A stretch of DNA of 64,000 bases, taken from positions 62,001-126,000 of the forward strand of contig NC_014225.1 of NCBI RefSeq assembly GCF_000092785.1, in the 5' to 3' direction. Made by a program: the position numbers and the translations under genes. Shown in pieces: positions 61,512 to 64,000 of this stretch. This stretch comes from Waddlia chondrophila WSU 86-1044. GTDB lineage: Bacteria > Chlamydiota > Chlamydiia > Chlamydiales > Waddliaceae. The notes beneath the pieces are model-generated. The model ran no database searches, was not told where the DNA came from, and saw nothing but the letters and a program-made list of their open reading frames with translations. The stretch's first letter is position 1; each line of letters starts with the position of its first letter.

Positions 61512-62168
61512 ATGAACAAACAACGCTTATGGATCCTTGCAGTATCGGTGATTTTAGCGCATCTTTGCGTTGTAATATGGCTGCATTATGGAGGGGTGCC
61601 GGAAAGCCGCTTTCCTTTGCAAGAGAAATTAGTTGTGAGAACGATCCACTTAACGCAGGAAAAAAAAGCGGAAACTATCCCAAAAAAACTCCCTGCACAG
61701 ATTAAAAAAAATGCGCCCAAAAAAAAGCAGCCTTTACTTAAAAAAACAGAAAAGAAAACCGAACCGCGGCAGGAGAAGGGGCTCAGACAAGAGGAAAGAA
61801 TGGAGAGTTTAATCGCTCAGGCAAGGCAGCAGTTGAGCCAGGTTGGAAAAGCGTCAAAAGCAATGGATCAGGCTAAAAGAGTGGAAACGTTGAAGATCGA
61901 CGGAGTGGAGGATCATGGCTATTATTCACAGCTGGCAGCTTGTTTAAAGGAGAATTTGAGGCTCCCGGAATTTGGGGAGGTGAGAGTCTCTCTTACTTTA
62001 GATTGCCGAGGAAAAGTGATTCAAGTTAAGATCATTGGTGCCCAAAACGAGAATAACAAAAGATATGTGGAAAAAATTCTACCCAAAGTGAATTTCCCCT
62101 CTTTTGATCAAGCGTTTAAAAATGAAAAAGAGCACACGTTTAGCATCACATTGGCCAATGATTTATAG
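61512..62168 (+). CDS. TolA/TonB-like bridging protein
   Basis: Protein of 218 residues with an N-terminal membrane anchor (LWILAVSVILAHLCVVIWLHYG), a Lys/Gln/Glu-rich extended linker (about 55-115, several KK and EK pairs) and a small C-terminal domain with VRVSLTLDCRGKVIQVKIIG, which is a TolA/TonB-like periplasmic fold. In Chlamydia the gene at this place is the hypothetical CT598. It should connect the ExbB-ExbD channel to the outer membrane. The end overlaps tolB by 11 bases. Confidence 0.85.
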   Translation: MNKQRLWILAVSVILAHLCVVIWLHYGGVPESRFPLQEKLVVRTIHLTQEKKAETIPKKLPAQIKKNAPKKKQPLLKKTEKKTEPRQEKGLRQEERMESLIAQARQQLSQVGKASKAMDQAKRVETLKIDGVEDHGYYSQLAACLKENLRLPEFGEVRVSLTLDCRGKVIQVKIIGAQNENNKRYVEKILPKVNFPSFDQAFKNEKEHTFSITLANDL

Positions 62169-63432
62169 ATTTTTGCTTTTCATTTTCCTCTCTTCTTTAT
62201 TGGCAGCGGAAGAGCAAGAACTCGTTGTCCGATTGGAAACAGACAACCGATTAACCCCAGTCCAATTGATTCCAATTGAGGCTGCCCAATCTGCATTGCC
62301 AAAAGATTATGTTAGACAGCTGGAGGAAGTGCTCCGTTTTGATCTCGGCCATAATGGAGCTACGCAGCTGACGGACAAACCGGTTTTTTATCGAATCGCT
62401 TGCGAAGTGAAGGAACACCACATCTCTGTGCGCCTTTTCTCTTCGGATGGCGAAGAAGATTTCAGACTCGGCCAGCAACATCTTTCAGGATACTTGAGCG
62501 AAGACAGAAAGATTATCCATCGTATTGCCGATGCTATTCATCGCGCTCTTTTCGGTGCTGACGGCATCGCCTCGACCCGTTTATTGTATACGGTCAGAAC
62601 GGTGGAAGAAAAGACAGAATATTCAGAAATTTGGCAATCCGATTACGACGGCGCTAATGCCATGCAGTTGACCTCGCGCCAGGCAGGTTACTGTATTACT
62701 CCGGGTTATGTCCCCCATTTGCCGGGGAAACAGGCGGAGTCTTTTTTTTACGTTTCTTATAAAACGGGAATACCAAAAGTTTACATCGCTTCTCTTGGAG
62801 AACCGATTGGAAGAAAAATGTTAACGCTGTCGGGAAATCAGTTGATGCCGGCGATCAACCGTCAGAGAGACCGTATTGCTTTTATCAGCGATGTTACTGG
62901 AAATCCAGATCTTTTTATTCAGGAGTTTTCCCCGGAAAAAGGGGGAATTGGCAAGCCGCGCCATCTCTTTTCTGCGCGATATGCAACTCAAGGGTCCCCA
63001 ACGTTTAGTCCGGATGGCTTTCGCCTCGCCTTTGTTTCGAATAAAGGAGGATCTCCAAGAGTATATCTCATGAATATCCCTCCTCAGGGAACACCTCTTA
63101 AGGAGATAGAACCAATACTCGTGACTAAAGTAAATCGTGAAAACACAGCGCCTTGCTGGTCGCCGGACGGGACGAAGCTTGCCTACTGCTCTAAAACAAA
63201 AGGGGTGCGGCAGATTTGGGTGTACGATTTATTGACCGGTGTTGAACGGCAGTTGACGGATGGTCCAAGAAACAAAGAGAACCCATCTTGGGCGTCAAAC
63301 AGCCTGCACATTGTTTACAATACCTCTGATGCCGGGAATTGCGAGCTTTATCTAATCAATCTCAAACAGGCAAAAGCTGTAAAGATCACTTCAGGAGCAG
63401 GGGAAAAACGGTTTCCTAGTTGGGAGCTTTAA
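62158..63432 (+). CDS. tolB: Tol-Pal system protein TolB
   Basis: Periplasmic beta-propeller protein. ATG 62158 gives 424 residues with a signal peptide (MIYRFLLFIFLSSLLAAEEQ); an earlier TTG 62104 is in frame but lies in the tolA-like gene. The C-terminal propeller repeats are clear: QRDRIAFISDVTGNPDLFIQ, GSPTFSPDGFRLAFVSNKGGSPRVYL, APCWSPDGTKLAYCSKTKGVRQIWV and NPSWASNSLHIVYNTSDAGNCELYLI. It overlaps the tolA-like gene by 11 bases. The usual next gene, pal, is not in the remaining part. Confidence 0.95.
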   Translation: MIYRFLLFIFLSSLLAAEEQELVVRLETDNRLTPVQLIPIEAAQSALPKDYVRQLEEVLRFDLGHNGATQLTDKPVFYRIACEVKEHHISVRLFSSDGEEDFRLGQQHLSGYLSEDRKIIHRIADAIHRALFGADGIASTRLLYTVRTVEEKTEYSEIWQSDYDGANAMQLTSRQAGYCITPGYVPHLPGKQAESFFYVSYKTGIPKVYIASLGEPIGRKMLTLSGNQLMPAINRQRDRIAFISDVTGNPDLFIQEFSPEKGGIGKPRHLFSARYATQGSPTFSPDGFRLAFVSNKGGSPRVYLMNIPPQGTPLKEIEPILVTKVNRENTAPCWSPDGTKLAYCSKTKGVRQIWVYDLLTGVERQLTDGPRNKENPSWASNSLHIVYNTSDAGNCELYLINLKQAKAVKITSGAGEKRFPSWEL

Positions 63433-63476
63433 CCTCTGACTGTAGATGGACGGCAGATTTTTTAGTTTGTGACGAA

Positions 63477-63496
63477 GGGAATGTCCCTACATTCCC
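63477..63496 (+). promoter_or_regulatory. Hairpin before a strong ribosome site
   Basis: GGGAATGT (63477-63484) and ACATTCCC (63489-63496) form an eight-pair stem with loop CCCT, directly followed by GAGGAG and ATG 63507. No T run follows, so it is probably not a terminator for tolB; it could regulate translation of the small frame behind it. Confidence 0.4.
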
Positions 63497-63506
63497 GAGG
63501 AGCAAA

Positions 63507-63635
63507 ATGAAAAAGATGACGCTCAGCTATCAGAAGTTTAAGTTGATGGTTTGTAATAAAATTTTTCAAAAACTTCAATCGTCTTCCACTCCTGCCGGTT
63601 TTTTGAGAAACCAGACTGAGGCCTCATTAAGCTGA
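63507..63635 (+). other. Small open frame with strong ribosome site, possible gene remnant
   Basis: ATG 63507 with GAGGAG four bases before it starts a frame of 42 codons (MKKMTLSYQKFKLMV...). From 63538 it runs antisense to the phosphatase gene. In Chlamydia pal follows tolB, and the ribosome site with MKK start is where pal should begin, but no lipobox is seen. It may be what remains of an older gene cut by the arrival of the phosphatase gene, or simply chance. Confidence 0.3.
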
Positions 63636-64000
63636 CATGTTCAAATGCGGCATTTGCGGTCATGTTCTGATACTTGATCAAATAACAGACAACAATCATA
63701 AAGCTTCTGCCTCTGCCGGCTTTACAGTGGACATCAATGCTGACTCCTTTTGACAAGCACCAATGAATAAATTCTACACCGCGCAAGACTAGTTCGAAAA
63801 AAATGGTTTCACAATCGGGAGTGGGGATTTGCAGGTGTTTGATTCCGTTTTCTGCATATGTGCTTGGCTTGATGGGAGAGGTAAAATATCCGTCGCTATG
63901 TGTTTCGAAAACTTCTGTAACGCTGAGAACAGCGCTGATTTCAGCCTTTTTTAAATCCTCCAAAGAGTCCATATTTTTGGAGACCACCGGAAGAGCGCTT
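63538..64000 (-). CDS. Dual-specificity phosphatase, 5' end outside window
   Basis: Dual-specificity-type phosphatase, about 154 visible residues; the frame is open to the right edge (GTG 63987 is not necessarily the start). VDVHCKAGRGRSFMIVVCYLIKY carries the HCxxGxxRS motif; IKHLQIPTPDCETIF lies where the general-acid loop is expected, with an Asp in PTPDC. Residues AEISAVLSVTEVFE before it match the usual start of the DUSP fold (I-x-x-VLNV). No signal or membrane segment. It runs against the tol operon. Candidate host-directed effector; the N-terminus would tell whether it carries a secretion signal. Confidence 0.82.
   Translation of the reverse strand, partial: SALPVVSKNMDSLEDLKKAEISAVLSVTEVFETHSDGYFTSPIKPSTYAENGIKHLQIPTPDCETIFFELVLRGVEFIHWCLSKGVSIDVHCKAGRGRSFMIVVCYLIKYQNMTANAAFEHVSLMRPQSGFSKNRQEWKTIEVFEKFYYKPST

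Noticed and set aside
1-64000. CRISPR array, rRNA, prophage or additional tRNA genes
   Set aside because: No regularly spaced direct repeats, no rRNA core sequences, no phage genes and only one tRNA fold were seen on reading both strands.

Overview
The window reads as chromosome of a member of the phylum Chlamydiae, most likely an environmental (Waddlia/Parachlamydia-like) lineage rather than a Chlamydiaceae pathogen. Several gene groups follow the order I recall from Chlamydia: lpdA-lipA ahead of a type III secretion block sctJ-(CT560-like)-sctL-sctR-sctS-sctT; dsbD-exbB-exbD-tolA-like-tolB; sufB-sufC-sufD-sufS; and a long GreA near an aspartate aminotransferase and MreC. Cysteine-rich MOMP-like beta-barrels and a Sec translocase ATPase with a large insertion fit the same picture. 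A three-part proton-translocating transhydrogenase, a CDP-sugar operon and a Wza/Wzc-like pair point away from the reduced Chlamydiaceae. This assignment rests on remembered gene order and motifs, not on a search.

Layout. 1-10 kb is envelope: the end of an unknown gene, a MOMP-like porin, a polysaccharide co-polymerase with a dead kinase domain plus its Wza-like outer-membrane partner, and three tandem MOMP-like paralogues with copied promoter regions and their own terminators. 10-14.3 kb is an operon that makes a CDP-6-deoxyhexose and ends in a glycosyltransferase. 14.4-27 kb carries an aromatic amino acid permease, an FkbM methyltransferase, transhydrogenase pntAA-pntAB-pntB, an acyl-CoA ligase, mreC, aspartate aminotransferase, tRNA-Ala(GGC), a NYN-domain nuclease, rdgB and greA. 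27-34 kb holds a SET-domain protein, the suf operon and a Sua5-type tRNA modification enzyme. 34.3-43 kb is the type III secretion block followed upstream by lipA and lpdA. 43-44.7 kb is an AT-rich accessory island with a headless polymorphic-toxin tail and two paralogous candidate immunity genes. 45-58 kb mixes housekeeping genes (secA, psd, tatD) with host-directed candidates: a His/Cys papain-like protein, an OTU deubiquitinase-like protein and a large tyrosine phosphatase. 58-63.4 kb is dsbD and the Tol/Exb energy-transduction operon, and the right edge cuts a dual-specificity phosphatase gene.

Two themes cross the window. One is a set of likely type III effectors with eukaryotic-type domains (SET, OTU, PTP, DUSP, papain-like) near the secretion genes. 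The other is a family of small inverted-repeat elements whose ends begin TATACCGA. Two intact copies (27069-27243 and 43085-43226) and several decayed ends are visible, and one intact copy lies exactly at the broken 5' end of the toxin fragment.
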